The notes: generated by a model from the letters alone, not told the origin. Shown: positions 6,291 through 15,130, counted from the first letter of the stretch. The stretch: 32,250 bases of DNA from Streptomyces odonnellii (GCF_000981895.1 NZ_LATD01000072.1:1-32250); one strand, 5' to 3'. Program-made: numbers and translations.

Positions 6291-7189
6291 CGGTCGGATC
6301 CCTTCCGACGGGCAGCGGCCTTCCGGGCAGCGACTTCCGCCTCAGCGGCATCCGCCCCAGTGGCTTTCGCGGCAGCGGCCTTCCCGGCAACGGTCTTGTG
6401 GGCAGCGGTCGTACGGTCAGCAGTCCTGCGGCGTCCTTCGAGCCAGAGGACGGCAGGGGCGGTGAGAGCCGCGACCAGTACCGGGACCCCGGCGGGCAGC
6501 ACCGGCAGGAAGCCCAGTCCCAGCACGACCGCGAGGCCCGCGGTCATCCGTTCGGTGGCGGTACGGAGCATGGGCGCGAGCAGCGCGAGAAAGACGGCCG
6601 GTCCGGCCGCGTCCAGCCCCCAGGCCCCGGTGTCGCCGAGCGCCTCCGCGCCCAGGGCCCCGGCCAGGGTGGTGAGGTTCCACAGCGCGTAGAGGCTGAG
6701 TCCGGTGACCGTGAATCCGATCCTGGCGGCGCGGCGCGTCGGCTGGGCGAGGGCCACGGCCGTGGTCTCGTCGATCACCCACTGCGCGGCCAGCGGGCGT
6801 ACGGGCCCGGGCAGTCGCAGCAACTGGGACAGTCTGAGGCCGTAGAAGGCGTTCCGTACGCCCAGGAAGAAGGCGCCGGCGGCGGCGGTGAACGGATTGC
6901 CACCCGCGGCGAGCGCGCCGACGAGAGCGAACTGTGAGGCACCGGTAAAAACCAGCAGGCTGAGCGCACAGGTCTGGAGTACGGAGAGGCCCGCGCCGGC
7001 CGAGGTGACACCGAAGGCGAAGCCGGAGAGCCCGACGGCGATGCCGACACCGAGGGCGTCACGTACGACGGCGGCGTCAGGCTTGGGCTCGGGGCCCGGA
7101 CCGGTGCCGGTTTCTTGTGGCGCGTCCAGGGGCCCGGGTTCCAGGTATCCGGGCATGGGCGCGGATGCGGATGTTGTCTGATCTGACAC
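6287..7189 (-). CDS. azlC: Branched-chain amino acid exporter AzlC with long C-terminal tail
   Basis: AzlC is the large integral membrane subunit of a branched-chain amino acid exporter. The family core runs from DALGVGIAVGLSGFAFGV through FTGASQFALVGALAAGGNP and LGVRNAFYGLRLSQLL to QWVIDETTAVALAQ. About 40 residues precede the core and about 45 follow it. The C-terminal tail (from about residue 255) is Ala/Lys/Arg-rich and built of loosely repeated units at the DNA level; AzlC proteins usually end near the last helix, so this tail is unusual. The GTG at 7189 is chosen because AGGA lies just upstream and the LysR stop ends 10 bases before; the spacing is short and ATG at 7156 is an alternative. 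It overlaps azlD. Its native promoter may have been disturbed by the LysR/reductase remnants upstream. Confidence 0.85.
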   Translation of the reverse strand: MSDQTTSASAPMPGYLEPGPLDAPQETGTGPGPEPKPDAAVVRDALGVGIAVGLSGFAFGVTSAGAGLSVLQTCALSLLVFTGASQFALVGALAAGGNPFTAAAGAFFLGVRNAFYGLRLSQLLRLPGPVRPLAAQWVIDETTAVALAQPTRRAARIGFTVTGLSLYALWNLTTLAGALGAEALGDTGAWGLDAAGPAVFLALLAPMLRTATERMTAGLAVVLGLGFLPVLPAGVPVLVAALTAPAVLWLEGRRRTADRTTAAHKTVAGKAAAAKATGADAAEAEVAARKAAARRKGSDR

Positions 7190-7199
7190 GTCCTGGACG

Positions 7200-8072
7200 C
7201 TACGGGGCCTGATCCTGACCGGTCTTGTACGTTCTTGCGCTCCGGGGTCCCTTGGCCCTGGCCGGCTGCCAGCCCTCCGTACGGGCCAGACGCCGCGCCG
7301 TACGCACAAGAGCGGCCACGGTCGGCGGCGCGTCGCGTGCGCAGGCGAGGTGGAGATCGATGGTCGGCAACTCGTCCAGCAACGCCACGCCGACCGTGGT
7401 CGGGGGAAGGTGCGGCCGGAGCGAGGCCGGAAGGATCATGAAGTCCCCTCCGCTCGGGGCCGACCCGAGGTTGCGGAGTCCGGGGAGCCGGTTCTCCCAG
7501 ACGTCGAAAGTCTCGCCGGAGACACTCAGCGCGGCGAGCACCCCGTCGTGATAGCGCGGTGCGACGGCCCTCGGGAAGAACCGCAGGGTGTGGCCACGCA
7601 GTTCACGCAGGGCCAGCGCGTCCCGTCCCGCCAGCGGGTGCCCGGTGTCGAGCACGGCGGTCAGGGGATCACGCCGCAGGGTCGCCGTGCGATGGTCGGA
7701 CGGTATGCGTACGAGCCTGCCGAGCAGCACGTCGATCTCGCGGTCGCGCAGGGCGGCACTGAGTTCGACGTCCCAGGCCTCGCGCGCGTCAATGCGGATG
7801 CCGGGGTGTTCCGCGCGCATCGCCGCGAAGAGCTTGGGCATCTCGTCGAACGCCGTGGTGACGGTGTAACCGATACGAAGGGTGCCGGTCCCGGCCCCGC
7901 CGACGAGCCGTACCTGCCGTACCGCCCGGTCCGTGTCCTCAAGGATGCGGCGGGCCGACTCGATGAACACCAGGCCCGATTCGGTCGGTCTGGTGGGTCT
8001 CCGGTGGAAGAGCGGGACGCCCAACTCACGTTCCAGCGCGGCGATCTGACGGCTCAGCGGGGGTTGGGTCAT
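7200..8072 (-). pseudogene. LysR-type regulator lacking its N-terminus
   Basis: From residue MTQPPLSRQIAALERELGVPLFHRR onward this is a normal LysR-family regulator: end of the winged helix-turn-helix with the recognition helix, linker helix, then the periplasmic-binding-like effector domain (290 residues remain). Intact members carry about 25-30 residues before this point (helices 1 and 2 of the DNA-binding domain). Here the resemblance stops at 8072, and the next base belongs to an aldo/keto reductase on the other strand. The frame continues upstream and has an ATG at 8090, but those residues are reductase antisense. DNA binding is probably lost. It is followed after 10 bases by azlC on the same strand. 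An assembly join error is the alternative explanation. Confidence 0.8.
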
Positions 8073-8597
8073 ATCGGCGTCTCGCACCATGACCCGGCGT
8101 ACTTCCCGCTGCTGGCGGGCTGGGTGGAGCGGGGCGATCCGGACTTCGTACAGGTTCACTACTCGATCCACACCCGGGCGGCCGAGGACACCGTGCTGAG
8201 GGCCGCGGCGGACCGGGGAGTTGCCGTCCTGGTGAACATGCCTCTGGAGAAGGCGCGGCTGCACAAGGTGGTCGAGGGTCTGCGTCTTCCGGCGTTCGCG
8301 GCCGACTTCGGCATCGAGACCTGGTCGGCGTTCTTCCTGAAGTGGGTCATCTCGCACCCCGCCGTCAGCGTGGCGCTACCGGCCACCTCGCGTCCTGAAC
8401 ACGTACTGGAAAATGTGGCGGCCATGCGAGGTCCGCTGCCCGACCCCGACACCCGGGAGCGGATGGTTCGCCATATGGAGACGGTTCCGGCGTTCCACCG
8501 GATCGGCTCGATGCCGTGGTATCCGGGCAAGAGCTATCCCGGAGTTGTCTCGACAGCACAAGAAGCACTGCGGAAACGCAGCCCCTGGTGGCCGTAG
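8073..8597 (+). pseudogene. Aldo/keto reductase, C-terminal half only
   Basis: The frame beginning IGVSHHDPAYFPLLAGW at 8073 matches the second half of an aldo/keto reductase: PDFVQVHYSIHTRAAE, a variant of the family's cofactor-side motifs (NMPLEKARLH), and the NADPH-binding HPAVSVALPATSRPEHVLENV near the end, finishing at a TAG at 8595-8597. About 174 residues remain of a protein usually near 290-300. The missing half holds the catalytic Asp, Tyr, Lys and His, so no activity is expected. No start codon or ribosome binding site fits the fragment. The break falls exactly beside the break of the LysR gene. Confidence 0.8.
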
Positions 8598-8618
8598 GCG
8601 GAGTCCGGACGTATCTCG

Positions 8619-9473
8619 TCAGCCCGGCCCGGTGGGCATCGGCCCCGCGGCGGCGCCCACGCGCTCTCTGCGGTAGGCGCCCGGCGGCACACCGACGATC
8701 CGGGTGAAGTGCCGGTGGAGGTGCGGCTGATCCGTGAAACCGACGGCCACGGCCGCCTCCGCCGGTGCCGTACCGGCGTCCAGCAGCCGACAGGCGCGCC
8801 GCACCCGCGCGTCGGTGAGCCAGGCGTGCGGGGGCAGGCCATATGCCGCCTTGAAGGCCCGCAGCAGTGCGAAGGGGCTGGTGCCGAGGTCGACGGCGAG
8901 CCGTTCCAGTGAAGGCGGGTCGGCCATCCGCTCCTCCAGTACGTCCCGCGCGCGTGCGGCGGCTCTCGCCCCGGCCCCGCGCGCCGGGCGCTGCCGGAGG
9001 GGGCCGCCGTTCACCCGCAGCAGCCGGGTCACCACGATCCTCAGCAGGGAGTCGGCGGCCAGCGCGTTCCCCTCATCGGCGGCGCGCAGCACCTGGTGGA
9101 CGAGACGGACAGTGTGCGGGTCGTCCACCACGGGCGCGACGAAGCCGGGGGTGCCGCGGATCGCGGTGGTCTCCGCGGCGATCGAGGCGACCACCCCGGC
9201 CGCCGGGTAGACAGCTCCGTACCGCCAGCCCTCCGGGCCCTGGGCACGGCCGGTGTGCGCCGTCTCCGGGTTGACCAGCGCGAGCGCGCCCGGGCCCGCG
9301 TACTGGTTGGCGCCACCGTGGTGGAAGACCTCGACACCGTCCGTGATCGCGGCGATGACGAAGTTCTCGTGCGTGTGACGCGCGAAGGTCTTGTCGATGT
9401 AGTTGGCCCGCAGGAGATCGACACCGGGCAGGTCGGGGTAGTGCCAGTGCCGCGCCTGCTCCCGTATCGCCAT
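8619..9473 (-). CDS. AraC-family transcriptional regulator with cupin sensor domain
   Basis: A 284-residue cytoplasmic regulator. The N-terminal half is an AraC-type cupin ligand domain (FARHTHENFVIAAITDGVEVFHHGG, PGALALVNPETAHTG). The C-terminal 100 residues hold two helix-turn-helix units: LERLAVDLGTSPFALLRAFKAAYGLPPHAWL and AAVAVGFTDQPHLHRHFTRIVGVPPGAYRR, the latter matching the AraC signature. Regulators of this type are often next to azlCD, so control of branched-chain amino acid export is a reasonable inference. Here it is separated from azlC by the LysR and reductase remnants. The ATG at 9473 has no Shine-Dalgarno sequence; CAGAAT lies six bases upstream and could be a -10 of a leaderless mRNA. 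It is divergent from lhr. Confidence 0.88.
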   Translation of the reverse strand: MAIREQARHWHYPDLPGVDLLRANYIDKTFARHTHENFVIAAITDGVEVFHHGGANQYAGPGALALVNPETAHTGRAQGPEGWRYGAVYPAAGVVASIAAETTAIRGTPGFVAPVVDDPHTVRLVHQVLRAADEGNALAADSLLRIVVTRLLRVNGGPLRQRPARGAGARAAARARDVLEERMADPPSLERLAVDLGTSPFALLRAFKAAYGLPPHAWLTDARVRRACRLLDAGTAPAEAAVAVGFTDQPHLHRHFTRIVGVPPGAYRRERVGAAAGPMPTGPG

Positions 9474-9555
9474 GCGCCCATTCTGCCGCCGCTCCGCGCT
9501 CGCCGCCCGCCCCGGTTCCGCGGCCGGTCCGCCTTCCGGCACGGGTCCGTGGGCG

Positions 9556-9564
9556 TTATCCACA
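9556..9564 (+). promoter_or_regulatory. DnaA-box-like 9-mer upstream of lhr
   Basis: TTATCCACA is a perfect E. coli-type DnaA box and is followed by GGCC. It is 11 bases upstream of the -35 of the lhr promoter. The recA leader has TTGTCCACAGGCC in the same orientation relative to its own RecA-NDp promoter. Confidence 0.45.
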
Positions 9565-9575
9565 GGCCCGGGCGA

Positions 9576-9598
9576 TTGTCGGTGGCCGGGTGCACGAT
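9576..9598 (+). promoter_or_regulatory. RecA-NDp (PafBC-like) promoter of lhr
   Basis: TTGTCGGTG (9576-9584), eight bases, then CACGAT (9593-9598). The -35 part matches the RecA-NDp consensus TTGTCRGTG fully and the spacer is right; the -10 differs from TANNNT at its first base. Transcription would begin at about 9605-9606, the first base of the lhr ATG. lhr of mycobacteria is known to respond to DNA damage, which fits. Confidence 0.6.
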
Positions 9599-9605
9599 GG
9601 GGGGC

Positions 9606-12600
9606 ATGGCAACGACAGCTCTCGACTCCTTTTCCCCCGCGACCCGCGGCTGGTTCACGGGGGCCTTCTCCGCGCCCACCGCGGCGCAGGAGGGGGCCTG
9701 GCGCGCCATCGGTCGTGGCTCGGACGTGCTGGTCGTGGCCCCGACCGGCTCGGGCAAGACGCTGGCCGCCTTTCTCGCCGCCCTGGACCGGCTGGCGTCC
9801 GTCCCACCGCCCGCCGAGGCGCACAAGCGCTGCCGCGTGCTGTACGTATCGCCGCTGAAGGCGCTCGCCGTCGATGTGGAGCGCAATCTGCGCAGCCCGC
9901 TCACCGGGATCCGGCAGGAGTCCGTACGGCGCGGGCTGCCGGAGCCGGAGGTGCGGGTCGGAATCCGCTCGGGCGACACTCCTGCGGCCGAGCGGCGCTC
10001 GATGGCCACGAAGCCGCCGGACATCCTGATCACCACCCCCGAGTCGCTGTTCCTGATGCTCACGTCCTCGGCGCGGGACGCGCTCGCCGGGGTCGAGACG
10101 GTGATCGTGGACGAGGTGCACGCGGTCGCCGGGACGAAGCGCGGCGCCCATCTCGCCTTGTCCCTGGAGCGGCTCGACGAGTTGCTGCCCCGCCCGGCGC
10201 GCAGGATCGGACTGTCGGCGACGGTGCGTCCGGTGGAGGAGGTCGCCCGCTATCTGTCGCCGCAGCGGAAGGTGGAGATCGTCCAGCCGCCCTCCGGCAA
10301 GGAGTTCGACCTCTCGGTCGTCGTCCCGGTCGAGGATCTCGGCGAGCTGGGCGGTTCTCCGGCGTCGGAGACGGAGGGCGCGGACAGGCCGTCGATCTGG
10401 CCGCATGTGGAGGAGCGGATCGCCGATCTCATCCAGGCGCACCGCTCCACGATCGTGTTCGCCAACTCCCGCCGGCTGGCCGAGCGTCTGTGCAACCGTC
10501 TCAACGAGATCGCGTACGAACGGGCCACAGGGACCGTGGCCGACGGGGAGGAGCCCGCCGCTCCGCTGCCCGAGGCGCACTCCCCGGCCCAGGTCATGGC
10601 CCAGTCGGGCGCGGCCAGGGGCGCGCCTGCCCTGCTCGCCCGCGCCCATCACGGCTCGGTGTCCAAGGAACAGCGCGCCCAGGTCGAGGAGGACCTCAAG
10701 GCGGGCCGGCTGCCCGCCGTGGTCGCGACATCCAGCCTGGAGCTGGGCATCGACATGGGCGCGGTGGATCTGGTCGTCCAGGTCGAATCGCCGCCCTCGG
10801 TCGCCTCCGGGCTCCAGCGGGTGGGCCGAGCCGGCCACCAAGTGGGCGCGGTCTCCACCGGGGTCGTCTTCCCCAAGTACCGGGGCGATCTGGTGCAGGC
10901 GGCCGTGGTCACGGAGCGGATGCGGGGCGGGCTCATCGAGGCGCTGCGCATCCCGGCCAATCCGCTGGACGTGCTGGCCCAGCAACTTGTGGCCATGGTC
11001 GCCCTGGACACCCGGCAGGCCGATGATCTGCTGGCCCTCGCCCGCCGGGCCGCGCCGTTCGCCTCGCTGCCGGAGTCCGCCTTCACCGCCGTCCTCGACA
11101 TGCTCGCCGGGCGCTATCCCTCCGACGCCTTCGCGGAGCTGAGGCCCCGGGTGGTGTGGGACCGCGTCACCGGTACGGTCACGGGCCGCCCGGGTGCCCA
11201 GCGCCTCGCCGTCACCTCGGGGGGCACGATCCCGGACCGCGGGCTGTTCGGTGTCTTCCTCGCCGGGGCCGACCCGAAGAAGGGCGGCGGCCGGGTCGGG
11301 GAGCTGGACGAGGAGATGGTGTACGAGTCGCGGGTGGGCGATGTCTTCACGCTGGGCACGACCTCCTGGCGGATCGAGGACATCACCCGTGACCGGGTCC
11401 TGGTCACCCCTGCCCCCGGCACCCCCGGCCGACTGCCCTTCTGGAAGGGCGACCAGCTCGGGCGTCCTCTGGAGCTGGGCCGCGCGGTGGGCGCGTTTCT
11501 GCGGGAGGTCGGCTCCCTCTCCGAGGAGGACGCCCGGCTGCGGCTGCTGGCGGCGGGGCTGGACGCGTGGGCGGCCGGCAATGTGCTCTCGTATCTCGAA
11601 GAACAGCGCCGGGCCTGCGGGCACATCCCGGACGACCGGACGATCCTGGTGGAGCGGTTCCGGGACGAGCTGGGCGACTGGCGGGTGGTGATCCACTCCC
11701 CCTTCGGGGCGCAGGTGCACGCACCCTGGGCGCTGGCGCTGGGTGCCAGGCTCTCCGAGCGGTACGGAATGGACGCACAGGTCATGCATGCCGACGACGG
11801 CATCGTGCTGCGCCTGCCCGACGCCGATCTGATGGGCATGGATCTGCTCGACACCGAACCGGATCGCCTCGGCACGGCCTTCGACAGCGAGCAGGCCCCC
11901 GTCGGAGCCGCCGATGTCGCCTTCGACGGGGGCGAGATCCGTGGGATCGTCACCGATCAGGTGGGCGGCTCCGCGCTCTTCGCCTCCCGGTTCCGGGAGT
12001 GCGCGGCGCGGGCTCTGCTGCTGCCGCGCCGCAGCCCCGGCAAGCGCACCCCGCTGTGGCAGCAGCGCCAGCGCGCCGCTCAGCTCCTCCAAGTGGCAAG
12101 CGAATTCGGCTCGTTCCCGATCGTGCTGGAGGCGGTGCGGGAGTGCCTCCAGGATGTCTTCGACGTCCCGGGGCTCTCGGAACTGATGGGCGACATCGAG
12201 TCCCGTCGGGTCCGGCTGATCGAGGTCACCACCCCGGAGCCCTCCCCCTTCGCGCGGTCCCTGCTGTTCGGTTATGTGGCCCAGTTCCTGTACGAGGGGG
12301 ACTCGCCCCTCGCGGAGCGGCGGGCCGCCGCGCTGTCGCTCGACTCGCGGCTGCTCGCCGAGCTGCTGGGCCAGGCGGAGCTGCGCGAACTGCTCGACCC
12401 GGAGGTGCTCACGGAGTTGGAGCGTGAGCTCCAGTGGCTCACGGAGGACCGGCGCGTCAAGGATGTCGAGGGTGTCGCCGATCTGCTGCGGGTCCTTGGG
12501 CCGCTCACCGACGAGGAGCTGGCCGCACGCGGGGCTGAACCCGGCTGGGCCGGCGAGCTGGCCGCGAGTCGACGCGCCATCAAGGTCAGGATCGGCGGAG

Positions 12601-14252
12601 CCGGCCACTGGGCGGTCATCGAGGACGCGGGACGGCTGCGGGACGCGCTGGGCACGGCGTTGCCGGTCGGCGTGCCCGAAGCGTTCACCGAGCCCGTCAA
12701 GGACCCGCTCGGCGATCTCCTGGCCCGCTATGCCCGTACGCACGGCCCGTTCACCTCGCACACGGCCGCCGAGCGCTTCGGTCTCGGCACCGCGGTCACG
12801 GACGGTGCCCTCCAGCGCCTCGCCGCGAGTTCCCGGGTCGTCCAGGGCGAGTTCCATCCCTCCGGCATCGGCCAGGAGTGGTGTGACGCCACGGTGCTGC
12901 GCCGGCTGCGCCGCCGCTCCCTGGCCGCGTTGCGCCAGGAGCTGGAGCCGGTGGCGCCCGCCACGCTCGCCACGTTCCTGCCGCAGTGGCAGCATCTGCA
13001 CGCCCAGAGCCTGCACGGTATCGACGGACTCGCCCGAGCCGTCGAGCAGTTGCAGGGCGCGGCCGTCCCCGCGTCCGCACTGGAGAAGCTGGTCCTCCCG
13101 TCCCGCATCTCCGGCTACACACCGGCGCTGCTGGACGAACTGACCACCACCGGCGAGGTGTTGTGGGCCGGGGCGGGCGCACTGCCCGGCAAGGACGGCT
13201 GGGTCGCGCTCTATCCCGCCGACTCCGCGCCACTGCTCCTCCCTCCACCCCACCCACTGGAGCTGACCGCCCTCCATGAATCGGTCCTGACCACCCTGTC
13301 GGGGGGCTACGGCCTGTTCTTCCGGCAGATGGCCGACCAGATCCGCGCCACCACCCACCCGGAGGCGACCGATCCCCAACTGGCCGACGCCGTCTGGGAT
13401 CTGGCCTGGTCGGGCCGGCTCACCAATGACACCCTCGCCCCGCTGCGCTCCCTGCTGGGCTCGGGACGGACCGCCGGCTCCACGGCACACCGGGCGCGGC
13501 GCCCCATACCCCGAGGGCGGTACGGAAGCCTCACGGCCGCGGCCAGACCGGTGTCCCGTTCGGGCCCGCCGACGGTGAGCGGCCGCTGGTCACTGCTCCC
13601 CGCCAGGGAGCCGGACCTCACGCATCGCGCCCACGCCCTGGCCCGTACGCTCCTCGACCGCCACGGCGTGGTCACCAGAGGTGCTGTAGCGGCCGAGGGG
13701 GTAGAGGGCGGATTCTCCGCCGTCTATCGCGTGCTGTCCGCCTTCGAGGACAGCGGACAGGCCCGCCGCGGCTATGTTGTCGAGGGGCTGGGCGCGGCCC
13801 AGTTCGCGATGGACGGCGCGGTCGACCGGCTGCGCGCGGCAGCGACCGCCCGGGACCGGGCCGAGGCGCATCCGACGCCCCGCGCGGTGGTCCTGGCCGC
13901 GGCCGACCCCGCCAACGCCTATGGGGCCGCGCTGCCCTGGCCTGAGCCCCCGGACGGCGCGGGCCACAAGCCGGGCCGCAAGGCCGGATCCCTGGTCGTC
14001 CTCGTCGACGGTGAGCTGACGCTGTACATGGAGCGCGGCGGCAAGACGCTGCTGGCCTGGCCGACAGACCCGGAGGACCCCGCGCTCCGGACCGCGGCCG
14101 AGGCCCTGGCGGGCGCGGCACGCTCGGGGGCGCTCGGCTCGGTCACCGTGGAGCGGACCAATGGCGCCGCGGCGCTGACGTCCCCCTTGGGCCGCGCGCT
14201 GGAGTCGGCCGGGTTCCACGCCACCCCCAGGGGCCTGCGGCTGCGCGCCTGA
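9606..14252 (+). CDS. lhr: ATP-dependent helicase Lhr
   Basis: A 1548-residue superfamily 2 helicase of the full-length Lhr type, a 3'-to-5' DNA translocase linked to DNA repair. Motif I APTGSGKT (45-52), motif Ia YVSPLKALAVDVERNL, motif II DEVH (169-172), motif III SAT (204-206), and motif VI QRVGRAGH (404-411) are in order. The Lhr core with winged-helix and beta-barrel domains follows (to about 860), then the long C-terminal region with further winged helices (for example ERFGLGTAVTDGALQRLA). ATG at 9606 (MATTALDSFSPATRGWF) is preferred because the upstream promoter predicts a transcript beginning there; ATG at 9597 is the alternative. Neither has a properly spaced ribosome binding site. 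The neighbour downstream is nei, a pairing also found in Mycobacterium (Rv3296-Rv3297). Confidence 0.96.
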   Translation: MATTALDSFSPATRGWFTGAFSAPTAAQEGAWRAIGRGSDVLVVAPTGSGKTLAAFLAALDRLASVPPPAEAHKRCRVLYVSPLKALAVDVERNLRSPLTGIRQESVRRGLPEPEVRVGIRSGDTPAAERRSMATKPPDILITTPESLFLMLTSSARDALAGVETVIVDEVHAVAGTKRGAHLALSLERLDELLPRPARRIGLSATVRPVEEVARYLSPQRKVEIVQPPSGKEFDLSVVVPVEDLGELGGSPASETEGADRPSIWPHVEERIADLIQAHRSTIVFANSRRLAERLCNRLNEIAYERATGTVADGEEPAAPLPEAHSPAQVMAQSGAARGAPALLARAHHGSVSKEQRAQVEEDLKAGRLPAVVATSSLELGIDMGAVDLVVQVESPPSVASGLQRVGRAGHQVGAVSTGVVFPKYRGDLVQAAVVTERMRGGLIEALRIPANPLDVLAQQLVAMVALDTRQADDLLALARRAAPFASLPESAFTAVLDMLAGRYPSDAFAELRPRVVWDRVTGTVTGRPGAQRLAVTSGGTIPDRGLFGVFLAGADPKKGGGRVGELDEEMVYESRVGDVFTLGTTSWRIEDITRDRVLVTPAPGTPGRLPFWKGDQLGRPLELGRAVGAFLREVGSLSEEDARLRLLAAGLDAWAAGNVLSYLEEQRRACGHIPDDRTILVERFRDELGDWRVVIHSPFGAQVHAPWALALGARLSERYGMDAQVMHADDGIVLRLPDADLMGMDLLDTEPDRLGTAFDSEQAPVGAADVAFDGGEIRGIVTDQVGGSALFASRFRECAARALLLPRRSPGKRTPLWQQRQRAAQLLQVASEFGSFPIVLEAVRECLQDVFDVPGLSELMGDIESRRVRLIEVTTPEPSPFARSLLFGYVAQFLYEGDSPLAERRAAALSLDSRLLAELLGQAELRELLDPEVLTELERELQWLTEDRRVKDVEGVADLLRVLGPLTDEELAARGAEPGWAGELAASRRAIKVRIGGAGHWAVIEDAGRLRDALGTALPVGVPEAFTEPVKDPLGDLLARYARTHGPFTSHTAAERFGLGTAVTDGALQRLAASSRVVQGEFHPSGIGQEWCDATVLRRLRRRSLAALRQELEPVAPATLATFLPQWQHLHAQSLHGIDGLARAVEQLQGAAVPASALEKLVLPSRISGYTPALLDELTTTGEVLWAGAGALPGKDGWVALYPADSAPLLLPPPHPLELTALHESVLTTLSGGYGLFFRQMADQIRATTHPEATDPQLADAVWDLAWSGRLTNDTLAPLRSLLGSGRTAGSTAHRARRPIPRGRYGSLTAAARPVSRSGPPTVSGRWSLLPAREPDLTHRAHALARTLLDRHGVVTRGAVAAEGVEGGFSAVYRVLSAFEDSGQARRGYVVEGLGAAQFAMDGAVDRLRAAATARDRAEAHPTPRAVVLAAADPANAYGAALPWPEPPDGAGHKPGRKAGSLVVLVDGELTLYMERGGKTLLAWPTDPEDPALRTAAEALAGAARSGALGSVTVERTNGAAALTSPLGRALESAGFHATPRGLRLRA

Positions 14253-14342
14253 CACCCCCGGGTCCCGTACTCGTATCCGTACGACCGCCACCGGTCCACC
14301 CGCACCCGCCGCTCGCCCGTCCCGGCGCGCATCATGGAGGAC

Positions 14343-15101
14343 ATGCCCGAAGGAGACACTGTCTGGCAGACCGCCCGACTCCTGCACACCGCGCTGGCCG
14401 GCCGGACGCTGGTCCGGTCCGACCTGCGGGTGCCCCGGTTCGCGACCGCCGATCTCACCGGGCGGACCGTCCTGGATGTCACCCCACGCGGAAAGCATCT
14501 CCTCGCCCGCATCGAGGGAGGTCTCACGCTCCACTCACATCTGCGCATGGACGGCGCCTGGAAGGTGTACGCCCCGGGCGAGCGCTGGCGCGGCGGCGCA
14601 GGGCATCAGATCCGGGCGATCCTCGGCACCTCGGAGCGGACCGCGGTCGGCTATCGCCTCCAGGTCCTGGCACTGCTCCGTACCAGCGAGGAGGAGCGGG
14701 TGGTCGGCCATCTCGGCCCCGATCTGCTCGGGCCCGACTGGGATCCCGCCACGGCGCTGCGTAATCTCCTCGCCGATCCCGCCCGCCCCCTCGGGGAGGC
14801 CCTGATCGATCAGCGGAATCTCGCCGGGGTCGGCAATATCTTCAAGTCCGAGACCTGCTTCCTGGTCCGCGCGACCCCATGGCTCCCCATCGGTGAACTC
14901 CCCTCACCGGAGCGCGTGGTGACGGCCGCGAAGCGGCTGCTCGAAGCCAACCGGACACGCCCGGGCGGCAATCGGACGATCTCGGTTTACGGGCGGGCCG
15001 GCCGACCCTGTCCCCGCTGCGGCACTCCGATCCGTACGGCCGACCAGGACGACCGCCCCGCCTACTGGTGCCCGCGCTGCCAGCCAGGACCGACAAGTTG
15101 A
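14343..15101 (+). CDS. nei: Endonuclease VIII-like DNA glycosylase (Fpg/Nei family)
   Basis: A 252-residue bifunctional DNA glycosylase/AP lyase that removes oxidised bases in base excision repair. The mature N-terminus PEGDTV supplies the catalytic Pro2 and Glu3, Lys51 is the conserved beta-hairpin lysine, IDQRNLAGVGNIFKSE (155-170) is the helix-two-turns-helix motif, and a zinc finger is formed by Cys223, Cys226, Cys243 and Cys246. PEGDT, rather than PELPE, favours the Nei over the Fpg (MutM) branch. ATG at 14343 is required for Pro2 chemistry and follows GGAGG (14336-14340); the ATG at 14334 is rejected. It lies 90 bases after lhr on the same strand, consistent with joint function. Confidence 0.95.
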   Translation: MPEGDTVWQTARLLHTALAGRTLVRSDLRVPRFATADLTGRTVLDVTPRGKHLLARIEGGLTLHSHLRMDGAWKVYAPGERWRGGAGHQIRAILGTSERTAVGYRLQVLALLRTSEEERVVGHLGPDLLGPDWDPATALRNLLADPARPLGEALIDQRNLAGVGNIFKSETCFLVRATPWLPIGELPSPERVVTAAKRLLEANRTRPGGNRTISVYGRAGRPCPRCGTPIRTADQDDRPAYWCPRCQPGPTS

Positions 15102-15130
15102 CGATCCGTCAGCACTCCGGCCCTCAGCCC

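Noticed and set aside
3143..9564. DnaA boxes as a sign of a replication origin
   Set aside because: Only two isolated boxes are present, 6 kb apart, without a cluster, an AT-rich region or dnaA/dnaN genes.
9096..9605. Upstream extension of the lhr frame into the AraC gene
   Set aside because: These codons are antisense to AraC; the promoter and the conserved helicase N-terminus place the start at 9606 (or 9597).
8619..13490. A 1623-codon minus-strand frame covering AraC and running antisense through lhr
   Set aside because: Only 8619-9473 resembles a protein (AraC). The rest is an antisense frame of lhr, open because stop codons are rare in the matching codon phase of GC-rich DNA.
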